DNA of 64,000 nucleotides from Pedobacter planticolens (GTDB lineage Bacteria; Bacteroidota; Bacteroidia; Sphingobacteriales; Sphingobacteriaceae): assembly GCF_014172375.1 (NCBI RefSeq), contig NZ_WNXD01000002.1, positions 124,001-188,000 of the forward strand, read 5' to 3'. The first letter of the stretch is position 1. Every line of letters starts with the position of its first letter. This document shows positions 9,145 to 18,479 of the stretch, in pieces. The translations under genes and the position numbers were made by a program. The notes beneath the pieces are model-generated. The model saw nothing but the letters and a program-made list of their open reading frames with translations, was not told the origin of the DNA and made no database searches.

Positions 9145-10776
9145 ATGAAACGAATACTCCCTCTATTTGCTTTACTGCTAATTTTATTTGGTTGCGGCAA
9201 ACCACAAGCAGATTTACTCATCTATAATGCAAAAATATATACCGTCAACGACAAATTTGATATAGCAGAGGCGATGGCTGTTAAAGATGGCAAAATTTTA
9301 GCCGTTGGTAGCAGTGCTGATATTCTTAAACAATATGGTGCAACGGAAGAAGTAGATGCAAATGGAAAAGCAGTTTACCCAGGTTTTATTGATGCACATG
9401 CTCACTTTTTTGGCTACGGCGAAAGCTTACAAAGTGCAGATTTAACAGGAACAACAAGCTGGGAAGGTGTATTAAATCGTATCACTGAATTTGCAAAAAC
9501 ACATCCCGATGGTTGGTTAACTGGCAGAGGTTGGGACCAAAACGATTGGCAAAACAAACAATTTCCGAGTAAAGAAAAACTGGACGAATTGTTTCCGAAC
9601 AGACCGGTTTTATTAGAACGAATTGATGGACATGCATCTATTGCAAACCAAAGTGCTTTAAATGCGGCAGGCATTACCAAATCATTTACACTTACTGGAG
9701 GTGAGATTGTAGAAAAAGATGGAAAATTAACTGGCCTACTTGTAGATAATGCAGTAGAATTAGTTGCAAATAAAATCCCTCCTCCAGATGAGAAAAAAGC
9801 GACAAAGATGTTGTTAGATGCGCAAAAAAACTGTTTCGCTGCTGGCTTAACTACAATTGATGATTGCGGTTTAAATTTTGATGCAGTTGAGTTTATCGAA
9901 AAAATGCATAACAACAAAACACTAAAAATGCGTTTGTATGTGATGCTTTCAGATGCCGAAAAAAACTACGATTACTTATTTAAACGTGGTAAAATAAAAA
10001 CAGATCGACTAAATGTGCGCTCGTTCAAAGTATATGCCGATGGCGCTTTGGGCTCTCGTGGCGCTTGTTTATTACATCCGTATAGTGATATGCCAAACAA
10101 ATCTGGCTTCCTGTTAAGTGATAGTAAACACTTTGAAGAAGTAGCAAAAAAAATTAACGAACACGGTTTTCAAATGTGTACACACGCTATTGGCGATTCT
10201 GCAAACCGTACCATTTTAAAAATATACAACCAAGTTTTAGGCGGCAAAAATGACAAGCGTTGGCGAATAGAACACGCTCAAGTTGTAGCACAAAGCGATT
10301 TTAACCTATTTGGTAGTGCCAGCGTTGTGCCTTCTGTACAACCTACACATGCCACATCAGATATGTATTGGGCTGCAGATCGTTTAGGAAAAGAAAGAGT
10401 AAAAGGTGCCTACGCCTACAAACAATTACTAGATCAAAATGGTTGGATACCTTTAGGAACCGATTTCCCGGTCGAACAAATAAACCCAATGCTTACTTTT
10501 TATGCAGCAACAGTAAGAGAAGACGCTAAAGATTTCCCACAAGGTGGATTTCAAATGGAAAACGCCTTAACACCAGAGCAAGCTTTAAGAGGAATGACGA
10601 TTTGGGCAGCAAAAGCAAATTTTGAAGAAAAAGAAAAAGGAAGCCTAGAAGTTGGCAAATTTGCAGATTTCGTCATCCTAGAAAACGACATCATGAAAGC
10701 AAATCACCAACAGATATTACAAAACAAAGTATTAAAAACCTACCTAAATGGAGAAAAAGTATATGAGAACAAATAA
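9145..10776 (+). CDS. Amidohydrolase family protein (YtcJ-like), lipoprotein
   Basis: A 543-residue metal-dependent amidohydrolase of the amidohydrolase_3/YtcJ group, probably exported as a lipoprotein because the N-terminus reads LLLILFGCGKP, a lipobox. The N-terminal beta-sandwich (ADLLIYNAKIYTVND, AMAVKDGKILAVGS) leads into the TIM barrel with metal motif DAHAHFFGYGES. Later ligand segments are VYADGALGSRGACL, CTHAIGDSANRTIL, RIEHAQVV and LGTDFPVEQINP. The C-terminus closes with KADFVILENDIM-like strands (KFADFVILENDIM). The substrate is not predictable: this group includes N-acyl and cyclic amide hydrolases. The next gene overlaps its 3' end, so both are likely co-expressed. Confidence 0.92.
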   Translation: MKRILPLFALLLILFGCGKPQADLLIYNAKIYTVNDKFDIAEAMAVKDGKILAVGSSADILKQYGATEEVDANGKAVYPGFIDAHAHFFGYGESLQSADLTGTTSWEGVLNRITEFAKTHPDGWLTGRGWDQNDWQNKQFPSKEKLDELFPNRPVLLERIDGHASIANQSALNAAGITKSFTLTGGEIVEKDGKLTGLLVDNAVELVANKIPPPDEKKATKMLLDAQKNCFAAGLTTIDDCGLNFDAVEFIEKMHNNKTLKMRLYVMLSDAEKNYDYLFKRGKIKTDRLNVRSFKVYADGALGSRGACLLHPYSDMPNKSGFLLSDSKHFEEVAKKINEHGFQMCTHAIGDSANRTILKIYNQVLGGKNDKRWRIEHAQVVAQSDFNLFGSASVVPSVQPTHATSDMYWAADRLGKERVKGAYAYKQLLDQNGWIPLGTDFPVEQINPMLTFYAATVREDAKDFPQGGFQMENALTPEQALRGMTIWAAKANFEEKEKGSLEVGKFADFVILENDIMKANHQQILQNKVLKTYLNGEKVYENK

Positions 10777-12580
10777 CCTAATTGGCACAATCGCCGCTTG
10801 TTTAATCCTAATTTTTACTTTAAGTGCATGCGCCCAAGATCACAAACAAAACGAAAACCGATTAAAAAACATAACTACCATTGCCAATAGTTCGGTTTTA
10901 TTAAACAATCAACAAGGTTTTGTTCCCGTTACTAAACTGGCAGATAAAAAATTCGTTTCCATCAACTTAGGTTTTGCATACCAATCATCATTTGATAGTT
11001 TATTAAATAAATATGCTGATGTAAAATCACTAAGCGCTGAAAAATACCGTGATTCAGCTACGCTAAATGATTTAGCCGACGATTTGAAATATTACACCAC
11101 TGTTATCATCCCTATTACAGATCAAATGGCAACTAACGGTCGCTTTTTAAACTTTATAAGCGATGTAGCAAAACATAAAGATGTAGTTTTAGCCGTATTC
11201 GGCGATGGAAAAAGCCTAGGTTCATTTGATAATTTAAACTCACCTATAGTTTGGAGCCCACAAAATAACAACGAAGCCGCTATGGTTATTCCTCAAATCA
11301 TTTTTGGCGGAATAGCTGCACAACAAACATTAAGCAAAGTATTTTCTGGAAAATATACTGCAGGTTCTGGTTTTAAAACCACAGTTACACGTTTAAAATA
11401 TACCGTTCCAGAAGACGCGAATGTAAACAGTGAAGATTTAAACGAAATTGATAAAATTGTTGCCGAAGGAATTGCTGGAAAAGCATCGCCAGGCATGGTA
11501 GTTTTAGTAGCTAAAGATGGTAAAGTGATTTACAATAAGGCATTCGGTTACCATACCTACGATAATGTGATGCCAGATAAAGTAACTGATATTTTCGATT
11601 TAGCATCTGTAACCAAAATCACAGCAACTACCCCAAGCGTAATGCGTTTAGTAGAGGAAGGTAAATTGAAGTTAGACACCAACATTGGCTATTACATTCC
11701 AAGAGCTCGTAATACACCAATGAACGCCATAAATGTTCGCGAAGTAATGCTGCATCAAGCAGGCTTTATTCCGTACATTCCTTTTCATAACTACATAAAA
11801 GAAGGCGATTATGCTAGAGATTCATCAGCCGCATTCCCCACCAAAGTAGCCGATAGATATTACATAAGAAAAGGGTTTTTTAGCGATTTTATGTGGCCAA
11901 AAATGTTAAACTCGCCTATAAAAACACGTGGAACGTATGTGTACAGCGACATTAGCATGTACGTAATGCAAGATATCGTAGAGCATATTACCCAAAAACC
12001 CGAAGAACAATATGTGCTAGATAATTTTTATACCCCATTGGGGATGCATAGCACAGGCTATTTGCCGCGTAATCGTTTCAGTAAAGATCAAATCATACCA
12101 ACAGAAGACGATCAGGTGTTTAGAAAAACCTTATTAGAAGGTTATGTACATGATCAAGGCGCAGCCTTAAAAGGTGGCGTTGCTGGTCATGCAGGGTTAT
12201 TTGCAAACGCTAACGATTTAGCCATTTACTATCAACTTCTGTTAAATAAAGGAACCTACGGTGGCGAACAATATTTTAAACCTCAAACCGTAGAAACTTT
12301 TACCAGCAAACAATCTAATGTTAGCAGAAGAGGTTTAGGTTTTGACCGTTGGGATCCAGATTTGACTAAAAAATATCCATCAGAATTGGCATCTTCTCAA
12401 ACTTTTGGGCATACGGGTTATACAGGGATTGGTGTTTGGGTAGATCCATCTAGGGGATTAGTTTACATCTTTTTATCTAATCGTGTTAACCCAACGGTAA
12501 GCGAACAATTAGGCAGAATGAATATTCGCCCTCGCATACAAGATGCAATTAATAGGGCAATTGATAAAGGAAAGAAATAG
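10763..12580 (+). CDS. Serine hydrolase (beta-lactamase/class C fold) with N-terminal GH3 C-domain-like module
   Basis: A lipoprotein (lipobox FTLSACAQ) with two modules. Counting from the ATG at 10748, residues ~40-230 resemble the C-terminal alpha/beta domain of GH3 glycosidases: IANSSVLLNNQQGFVPV at the start and a closing PQIIFGGIAAQQTLSKVFSGKYTAGSG. Residues ~235-610 form a penicillin-binding/beta-lactamase domain with S287-V-T-K290, Y399-S-D401 and H555-T-G557. Related Bacteroidota proteins have a full GH3 barrel, C-domain and beta-lactamase; here the barrel is absent. ATG 10763 is preferred because GGAGAAA at 10750-10756 is well spaced and the signal peptide then starts MRTNN; ATG 10748 is the alternative. 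The gene overlaps the amidohydrolase end by 14 bases. It probably acts on cell-wall or ester substrates in the periplasm; that is inference. Confidence 0.88.
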   Translation: MRTNNLIGTIAACLILIFTLSACAQDHKQNENRLKNITTIANSSVLLNNQQGFVPVTKLADKKFVSINLGFAYQSSFDSLLNKYADVKSLSAEKYRDSATLNDLADDLKYYTTVIIPITDQMATNGRFLNFISDVAKHKDVVLAVFGDGKSLGSFDNLNSPIVWSPQNNNEAAMVIPQIIFGGIAAQQTLSKVFSGKYTAGSGFKTTVTRLKYTVPEDANVNSEDLNEIDKIVAEGIAGKASPGMVVLVAKDGKVIYNKAFGYHTYDNVMPDKVTDIFDLASVTKITATTPSVMRLVEEGKLKLDTNIGYYIPRARNTPMNAINVREVMLHQAGFIPYIPFHNYIKEGDYARDSSAAFPTKVADRYYIRKGFFSDFMWPKMLNSPIKTRGTYVYSDISMYVMQDIVEHITQKPEEQYVLDNFYTPLGMHSTGYLPRNRFSKDQIIPTEDDQVFRKTLLEGYVHDQGAALKGGVAGHAGLFANANDLAIYYQLLLNKGTYGGEQYFKPQTVETFTSKQSNVSRRGLGFDRWDPDLTKKYPSELASSQTFGHTGYTGIGVWVDPSRGLVYIFLSNRVNPTVSEQLGRMNIRPRIQDAINRAIDKGKK

Positions 12581-12701
12581 ATAGAGCGCAAGCGAAGAAT
12601 CTAGCCCCTCGTTATCAAAAACATCAAATTAATAGATGAGGATGGCAAAGTAGATAAAATGTGATTAGTTTTAAAAACAATGTTTCTCAAAAAGGTTAAA
12701 C

Positions 12702-12732
12702 AAAAAGGGTTTCACAATGTGAAACCCTTTTT
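12702..12732. terminator. Bidirectional rho-independent terminator
   Basis: A perfect 14-bp stem (AAAAAGGGTTTCAC with GTGAAACCCTTTTT) around the three-base loop AAT. The A and T runs on either side let it terminate both the rightward hydrolase operon and the leftward oxygenase gene, which converge here. Confidence 0.9.
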
Positions 12733-12760
12733 TACTTGTCATTCAGAGAATAGCGAAAGC

Positions 12761-13723
12761 TTATTTCTTCAACCCTATCTCTCTTAATCTTTCATCTAAA
12801 TATTCTCCAGCAGTCATATCGCTGTATACTTTTGGATGTTCTGCATCGATACAAGAGTTCAATGAGGTTAAATCCATATCGCTACGCGGATGTAAGAAAA
12901 ATGGAACTGAGAAACGTGAAGTTTTCATCAATTCTCGTGGCGGATTTACCACTCTATGCGTAGTAGATTTTAATTTATTGTTAGTTAAACGTTGCAACAT
13001 ATCGCCAACATTTACAACGATATCTGTATGTTCTGCTTTAATAGCCAACCACTCATCGCTACGTGTTAAAACTTCTAAACCATCGGCACTTGCACCAATT
13101 AATAAGGTGATTAAGTTAATATCTTCGTGTGCTCCTGCACGTACAGCATCATCTGGTAATGCTTCTGGGTTTTCAATTGGGAAATAGTGAATCCCTCTTA
13201 AAATAGAATTTCCATTGTGCACGTGTTTATCGAAATAGTTAATTGGCAACTGTAAATAGGTTGCAATGGCACGTAATAAATGTTTACCATTCTCTTCCAG
13301 TTTCTGATAAATTTCTCTGGTTACTGGATTAAATTCTGGTATTTCTTCTAATACTTCATTATCAGGATATTCAGTTTTTATCGCATCGCCGTCGCTTACT
13401 TCTTGACCAATTTGCCAAAACTCTTTTAAATCTGCTGTTTTAGCTCCTTTTGCAGTTTCTTTACCAGCACTTGTATAACCACGCTGACCAGCTAATTCTA
13501 CTTTTTCGTATTTGCGTTTGGTTTCTACGGGCAAAGCAAAAACGCCTTTAATATTTTTATATAATTTATCAATCAATTCTTGACTTACGCCATGATTGGT
13601 GATGGTTACAAAACCAGAATCGTTAAAAGCTCTTCCTAATTCGTCAGAAAACTTTTTACGTTGTTCTTCATTACCATTGATGTATGTACCTAAATCAAGG
13701 CAAGGGATATACGGTGTAGACAT
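12761..13723 (-). CDS. Isopenicillin N synthase-like 2-oxoglutarate/Fe(II) oxygenase
   Basis: A 320-residue cytoplasmic non-heme iron dioxygenase. It has the N-terminal DIOX_N segment (FSDELGRAFNDSGFVTITNHGV) followed by the 2OG-FeII double-stranded beta-helix. The iron triad is H199-x-D201 (AHEDINLITLLIG) and H256 (TTHRVVNPP), and the 2-oxoglutarate carboxylate-binding pair is R270-x-S272 (TSRFSVPFF). All key residues are present, so it should be an active oxygenase. The substrate is unknown: bacterial relatives oxidise amino acids, peptides or secondary metabolites. It is a single gene, divergent from msrA, with the shared terminator at its 3' end. Confidence 0.92.
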   Translation of the reverse strand: MSTPYIPCLDLGTYINGNEEQRKKFSDELGRAFNDSGFVTITNHGVSQELIDKLYKNIKGVFALPVETKRKYEKVELAGQRGYTSAGKETAKGAKTADLKEFWQIGQEVSDGDAIKTEYPDNEVLEEIPEFNPVTREIYQKLEENGKHLLRAIATYLQLPINYFDKHVHNGNSILRGIHYFPIENPEALPDDAVRAGAHEDINLITLLIGASADGLEVLTRSDEWLAIKAEHTDIVVNVGDMLQRLTNNKLKSTTHRVVNPPRELMKTSRFSVPFFLHPRSDMDLTSLNSCIDAEHPKVYSDMTAGEYLDERLREIGLKK

Positions 13724-13946
13724 AATATTTTTATTAAATGAACATTAAATTTAGAAAAGATATGTTAATAAAACTCAATCGCTCTGTTTTTTGTTACTAA
13801 ACAAACTATATAACAATAGGTTAAGTTATTAACAAATTAATGAATTCGCAATTAAAAATACACATTATCAAAGGGAAGTCCTTTTTTAATTTTAAGAAAC
13901 TTTAATATCTTGTTTTACGTATTATTACGTAGTAAAATAAATCAAG

Positions 13947-14546
13947 ATGAAATATATCACAATTATGGTTTTAATTCTTTTATCTATGCAAGATGCTGAC
14001 GCTCAAAAACAAAAACTACAAAAAGCAACATTCGGAATGGGTTGTTTTTGGTGTACTGAAGCTTTATTTCAACGTTTAAATGGCGTTACGGGTGTAAAAT
14101 CTGGTTATGAAGGTGGCGATGTTCCTAACCCTACTTATGAAGAAGTTTGCACTGGAACTACTAATCATGCTGAAGTTATTGAGGTTAGTTATGACCCTGC
14201 AAAAATTAGTTACGATGAATTGTTAGAGGTTTTTTGGAAAAGCCATGATCCTACAACTTTAAATAGACAGGGTGCAGATGTTGGTACGCAGTATCGTTCG
14301 GTAATATTTTACCATAGTGATGAACAAAAAGAGACTGCTGAGAAATATAAAGCGGCACTAAATAAGGATAATGCTTTTGGAAAACCTGTGGTAACTACTA
14401 TTGTAAAAGCTGAACCTTTTTATGTGGCTGAAAATTATCATCAAGATTATTTTATAAAGAATGGTGAGCTTCCTTATTGTCGTTTGGTGATTTTACCTAA
14501 AATGGAGAAGTTGGAGAAGTTGTTTAGAGCAAAGTTGAAGAATTGA
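13947..14546 (+). CDS. msrA: Peptide methionine (S)-S-oxide reductase MsrA, exported
   Basis: MsrA repairs the S-epimer of methionine sulfoxide in proteins. The catalytic signature is G32-C33-F34-W35-C36-T37-E38, with C33 as the nucleophile. Other conserved stretches are SGYEGGDVPNPTYEEVC, HAEVIEVSYDP, FWKSHDPTTLNRQGADVGTQYRS and AENYHQDYF. A signal peptide (MKYITIMVLILLSMQDADAQ) indicates a periplasmic enzyme that would protect exported proteins. At 199 residues it is the normal length with a leader added. It is transcribed alone, divergent from the oxygenase gene across 223 bases, and a palindromic repeat follows it. Confidence 0.96.
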   Translation: MKYITIMVLILLSMQDADAQKQKLQKATFGMGCFWCTEALFQRLNGVTGVKSGYEGGDVPNPTYEEVCTGTTNHAEVIEVSYDPAKISYDELLEVFWKSHDPTTLNRQGADVGTQYRSVIFYHSDEQKETAEKYKAALNKDNAFGKPVVTTIVKAEPFYVAENYHQDYFIKNGELPYCRLVILPKMEKLEKLFRAKLKN

Positions 14547-14548
14547 TA

Positions 14549-14624
14549 GCCGCAGATTAACAGATTTTAGGCTTAAATATTTATCTATTCTAAAAAATCT
14601 GTGTTATCTGTGCGCATCTGTGGC
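14549..14624. repeat. Intergenic palindrome, ACCACAGAT family
   Basis: A second copy of the element at 9033-9098, directly after msrA. The arms are GCCGCAGATTAACAGATTTT and AAAATCTGTG...CATCTGTGGC with an AT-rich loop. It may double as an msrA terminator because the stem is strong, although no clear T run follows. Confidence 0.65.
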
Positions 14625-14744
14625 CAAAAATCCATTTCGCAATCTAATTGTCATTACGCCTAAAATGACAATTTACTTATCATACATCAAGAAGAGATCA
14701 ATTTATATTAATCACATTTGTATTATAAAATTGATATAAATAAA

Positions 14745-15377
14745 ATGAGTTTAATAGAAGCACTTAATTGGCGTTATGCCACTAAAAAAATGAACGGCAA
14801 GGCTGTTCCACAAGAAAAAGTAGATCAGGTTTTAGAAGCTGCTCGTTTAGCACCAACTTCTTCTGGCTTACAACCTTATAAAGTTATTGTGGTAACTAAC
14901 CCAGATTTAAAACAAACATTGTTACCACATTCATTTAACCAATCTCAAATTATAGATTCGTCTCATCTTTTGGTTTTTGCAGCTTGGGATGATTATACTG
15001 AAGATAGGATTAATGGCATTTTTGCGCACACACACAACGAACGCGGTACGCCACCAGAAAGCACAACTGACTACCAAAAAATGTTAGTTGGCAATTATGT
15101 TCCACGAGGTGAAGAAATAAACTTTAACCATGCAGCTCGTCAGGCTTATATTGGTTTTGGAATAGCATTGGCCGAAGCAGCGATACAAAAAGTAGATGCA
15201 ACACCAATGGAAGGATTTGACAATGCGCAATACGATGAAATTTTAGGATTAAAAGCAAAAGGATTAAAAAGTGTTGCAATTATAGCTTTAGGCTATCGCG
15301 ATGAAGCTGGTGATTGGTTAGTTAACTTGAAAAAAGTTCGTCAGCCGTTATCAGAATTTGTGATTGAATTTAAATAA
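14745..15377 (+). CDS. NAD(P)H-dependent oxidoreductase, nitroreductase family
   Basis: A 210-residue FMN-binding nitroreductase of the NfsB/YdgI type. The N-terminal pattern WRYATKKMNGKAVPQEKVDQVLEAARLAPTSSGLQPYKVIVV contains the FMN phosphate-binding Arg and the APTSSGLQP loop. The C-terminus has ALGYRDEAGDW followed by LKKVRQPLSEFV. It should reduce nitro, quinone or flavin substrates with NAD(P)H in the cytoplasm. The start is placed at ATG 14745 (MSLIEAL); a TTG at 14718 is in frame, but the extra residues YYKIDINK are not typical. It is monocistronic, with a strong hairpin terminator about 160 bases downstream. Confidence 0.92.
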   Translation: MSLIEALNWRYATKKMNGKAVPQEKVDQVLEAARLAPTSSGLQPYKVIVVTNPDLKQTLLPHSFNQSQIIDSSHLLVFAAWDDYTEDRINGIFAHTHNERGTPPESTTDYQKMLVGNYVPRGEEINFNHAARQAYIGFGIALAEAAIQKVDATPMEGFDNAQYDEILGLKAKGLKSVAIIALGYRDEAGDWLVNLKKVRQPLSEFVIEFK

Positions 15378-15428
15378 TAAACTGAGTTCGATTAAATGAT
15401 AGTCTTAAGGACTGTTGCATAATCAAAT

Positions 15429-15518
15429 CGTCCTTGCGAGAAGCGTAGCGACGAAGCAATCTTTCATGATTAGAAAGATTGCTTCGTCCCGATGAAAAAT
15501 CGGAGACTCGCAATGACG
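15429..15518. repeat. Intergenic palindromic element (CGTCATTGCGA type)
   Basis: An imperfect 90-bp inverted repeat. The outer arms are CGTCCTTGCGAG and CTCGCAATGACG, and the inner arms are ACGAAGCAATCTTTC and GAAAGATTGCTTCGT. The right half also holds CCCGATGAAAAATCGG. A related copy is at 58712-58815. It is non-coding. Confidence 0.7.
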
Positions 15519-15534
15519 ACCTGCTCTAAAAAGC

Positions 15535-15573
15535 GAAACGGATGCTTTGAAAACAAGGCATCCGTTTCTTTTT
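15535..15573 (+). terminator. Rho-independent terminator
   Basis: GAAACGGATGC pairs with GCATCCGTTTC. An inner TTTG/CAAG extension closes on the loop AAAA, and TTTTT follows the stem. It lies downstream of the nitroreductase gene and its palindromic repeat. Confidence 0.8.
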
Positions 15574-15679
15574 GCCTTAAATTTCAATTGTAAAAATATG
15601 TTAAAGATTGGTTACAATGCTTATCCATCAATCAATAATCAATATATTAGCAAACGTTTCATACGCTTAATCCAATTTG

Positions 15680-18403
15680 ATGAAATTTACGAGAATTCTC
15701 TTTACGCTAGTCGCTTTTACCTTTGTCCTTAATTTATCTGCATTTGCACAACAGGATAGTATTGCGTTAAACAACATCATTACAAAGACTAAAAGATTAT
15801 CTGATGAACAACCTGTAGAGAAAGTTTATCTGCATTTTGACAAACCGTATTATGCAGTTGCAGATACCATGTGGTTTAAAGCCTATGTTACGATAGAGCA
15901 AAATTTACCTTCGCCCCTAAGTAAAATAGTGTATGTAGAAGTTTGGAATGCGCAAGATTCTTTAGTGCAAACTGTTAAATTACCCATTAAAAATAGTGTT
16001 GCGTATGGAAATATTCCGCTTAACATGCAAAATTATAAGCAGGGAAATTATTATGTGAGAGCCTATACCTTATGGATGTTGAACTTTAGTAATGATTATT
16101 TCTTTACGAAAACCATTGTGCTTGGCGAGGCAATTGATAAACAGTTAATCACCAATATTTCATATAGTAATGAGCAGAGCGATAAGAATTTAAAAACCAC
16201 AGCTAAAATTCAATTTAAAGATACTGCTAAGAAACCCTATGCGAATAAAACCGTAAACTGGAAAGTTATTTCTAATTACGATGTTGTGTTAAGAGGTAAA
16301 GGAACTACAGACCAAAATGGTATTTTAAATGTTGTGGTAAACAGTAAAACCGAAGAGATTATTACAAAAGGAACAATCATAGCCGATATTAATATTGCTG
16401 ATAAGGAAGTGGCAAGTGCTAGTTTTAACTTAAAACAAACTGCTAATAACGTTGATTTTCAGTTTTTCCCAGAAGGAGGACAATTAATTAGCGGTATACC
16501 TAATCAAGTTGGTTTTAAAGCGCTTAAAGTTTCGGGTTTAGGAGTTGATGCAAAGGGAGTTATTATAGACGATCAGAATAATGAGTTGACTACGTTCACT
16601 TCTTCTTACGCGGGGATGGGTTCGTTTTATATTACTCCAGAAAGTGGAAAAAACTACAAAGCTAAGGTTACATTTAAAGATGGTACTATAAAAACTTACG
16701 ATTTACCTAAAGCTGCTGCTTCGGGTATCAGCTTGCAAGTAATTAATTCGAACGCAGAGTTTATTAACCTTAAAATATTAGCCAATACTTCATTTTATGA
16801 AGCTAATACAGATAAATCGTTTTTTGTTGTAGCGCAAAACTCTAGTGTAATTTATTATGCAGCTAAAGCCAATCTTAAAAATCAAGTAATTATCACTAAA
16901 ATTCCTAAAAAGAATTTCCCATCGGGGATTGTTCAAATTACATTGTTTAATGCTAATAATGAGCCATTAAGTGAACGATTAGTTTTTGTTTTGCATACAG
17001 ATGCAATGAATTTGGCTGTTAAATCAGATTTACCTGTTTACAAACCTCGTCAAAAAGTAAAAATGACTTTAGATGCTAAAAGTGCTGGCTTACCAACTGC
17101 TGGCGATTTTTCTGTGTCGGTTATTGATGAACAAAAAGTACCTGTAGATGAAAATAACGAAACCACTATTTTAAGTTCGTTGTTGCTTACCTCAGATTTA
17201 AAAGGCTACATCGAAAAACCTAATTACTATTTCACCAAAACTGACGAGAAGAAACTAGCTGATTTAGATAAGTTGATGCTTACACAAGGATATCGCAGAT
17301 TTACTTATAAAGATATTTTGGCTGGCCATTATCCCGCTGTTACGTATTTACCAGAACAAGGAATTAACATTACAGGTACATTGAGAGATCGTACGGGCAT
17401 GCCGATAAAAAAGGGCGCCATGCGTTTAATGGTTCCAGGCAAACCCATTTCTTCAGAAACTGTTACAAGTAACATGGGATTATTTAATTTTCAGAATTTA
17501 ACTTTCCCAGACTCTTCGCAAGTAGTAGTTAGCGCTAAATACAATGCTAATGCGGCTAATTTAATGATTATGTTAGATGGAATTCCTACTGCTGGCGCTG
17601 CAAAAAATAGTAACGTAGCAGATGAAGTAACCAATATTGATACCGTTCTTTCTGCCTATTTAAGTAACAGTCAGAAACAATACAGATACTTACGCACCCT
17701 TAAAACGGTAGAAATTAAAGGTGCAGCGGTTAAAAAACCAAGTCATGCAGACCATGGCGCTTTATCAGGTTTAAGTTCTATACCCGATCATTTAATTACT
17801 GGAGATCGTCTTACAACTGGATGTGCTCAGTTTTTAACTTGTTTAAAAACAATGGCTACTGGACTAACTTTTGATATTGATAAATTCTATATTTCTAGAG
17901 ATTATAATCAAGGTGGGAGAACTCCAGTTCAAATTTTTATTAATGGAAATCCAGTAGATGCTATAGAAGTTAATAGTGTAAATGCTGCCGAAGTTGAGTC
18001 TGTAGAAATATTTTTAAAAGATGATTTAGGAACGGTGGATAGAATGTATGGAACAAAAGGGGTATTGGTAATTAACACTAAAAAAGCACCAGTTGGTAAG
18101 AAAATAAGCAAACAAGAGTTGATGGATATGTTACCAAAAACAAACATCATTACCTTTAATCCAATGGGATATAGCAAAGAACGTGAGTTTTATTCTCCAA
18201 AATATCTTCCATCGGTTACATACCCAAATAGCGATTTACGCACTACCATTTATTGGAATCCTAAATTAATTACGGATGATAAAGGCAATGTGAGTTTCGA
18301 GTTTTTTAATGCTGATGGCAGAGGAACTTACCGTGCCGTAGTAGAAGGTATTGATAAAAATGGAAATGTAGGCAGAGCAGTTTATCGTTATACGGTTAAA
18401 TAA
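15680..18403 (+). CDS. Exported MG2-domain protein with TonB-plug-like C-terminal domain
   Basis: A ~907-residue periplasmic or outer-membrane protein. A signal peptide ends at LSAFAQ (about residue 25). Residues ~45-150 are an MG2-type macroglobulin domain (VEKVYLHFDKPYYAVADTMW). Further macroglobulin-like domains follow, including NNVDFQFFPEGGQ at about 258-268. A TonB-receptor plug-like segment lies near residues 735-790 (TPVQIFINGNPVDAIEV; VESVEIFLKDD; GVLVINTKK), and a final macroglobulin-like domain ends the protein (DDKGNVSFEFFNADGRGTYR). There is no beta-barrel. Such proteins are common in Bacteroidota and of unknown function. The in-frame TTG just before the ATG is not needed. A decayed paralogue lies at 61078-61779. 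Confidence 0.85.
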   Translation: MKFTRILFTLVAFTFVLNLSAFAQQDSIALNNIITKTKRLSDEQPVEKVYLHFDKPYYAVADTMWFKAYVTIEQNLPSPLSKIVYVEVWNAQDSLVQTVKLPIKNSVAYGNIPLNMQNYKQGNYYVRAYTLWMLNFSNDYFFTKTIVLGEAIDKQLITNISYSNEQSDKNLKTTAKIQFKDTAKKPYANKTVNWKVISNYDVVLRGKGTTDQNGILNVVVNSKTEEIITKGTIIADINIADKEVASASFNLKQTANNVDFQFFPEGGQLISGIPNQVGFKALKVSGLGVDAKGVIIDDQNNELTTFTSSYAGMGSFYITPESGKNYKAKVTFKDGTIKTYDLPKAAASGISLQVINSNAEFINLKILANTSFYEANTDKSFFVVAQNSSVIYYAAKANLKNQVIITKIPKKNFPSGIVQITLFNANNEPLSERLVFVLHTDAMNLAVKSDLPVYKPRQKVKMTLDAKSAGLPTAGDFSVSVIDEQKVPVDENNETTILSSLLLTSDLKGYIEKPNYYFTKTDEKKLADLDKLMLTQGYRRFTYKDILAGHYPAVTYLPEQGINITGTLRDRTGMPIKKGAMRLMVPGKPISSETVTSNMGLFNFQNLTFPDSSQVVVSAKYNANAANLMIMLDGIPTAGAAKNSNVADEVTNIDTVLSAYLSNSQKQYRYLRTLKTVEIKGAAVKKPSHADHGALSGLSSIPDHLITGDRLTTGCAQFLTCLKTMATGLTFDIDKFYISRDYNQGGRTPVQIFINGNPVDAIEVNSVNAAEVESVEIFLKDDLGTVDRMYGTKGVLVINTKKAPVGKKISKQELMDMLPKTNIITFNPMGYSKEREFYSPKYLPSVTYPNSDLRTTIYWNPKLITDDKGNVSFEFFNADGRGTYRAVVEGIDKNGNVGRAVYRYTVK

Positions 18404-18421
18404 AGATAGTACATAATAAAA

Positions 18422-18441
18422 GTGCGGCATCTCTGCCGCAC
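18422..18441. terminator. Hairpin between convergent genes
   Basis: GTGCGGCA-TCTC-TGCCGCAC, a perfect 8-bp GC-rich stem. On the minus strand TTTTATT follows, so it should terminate the leftward TonB-receptor/lipoprotein operon. A weaker AT tail on the plus side may serve the MG2 gene. Confidence 0.65.
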
Positions 18442-18479
18442 CTAAATTTAACATAGAGACTGATGTTTCATCGGCCTTT

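Noticed and set aside
15547..15732. 61-codon rightward frame
   Set aside because: It starts within the nitroreductase terminator hairpin and runs into the signal peptide of the MG2 gene in another frame.
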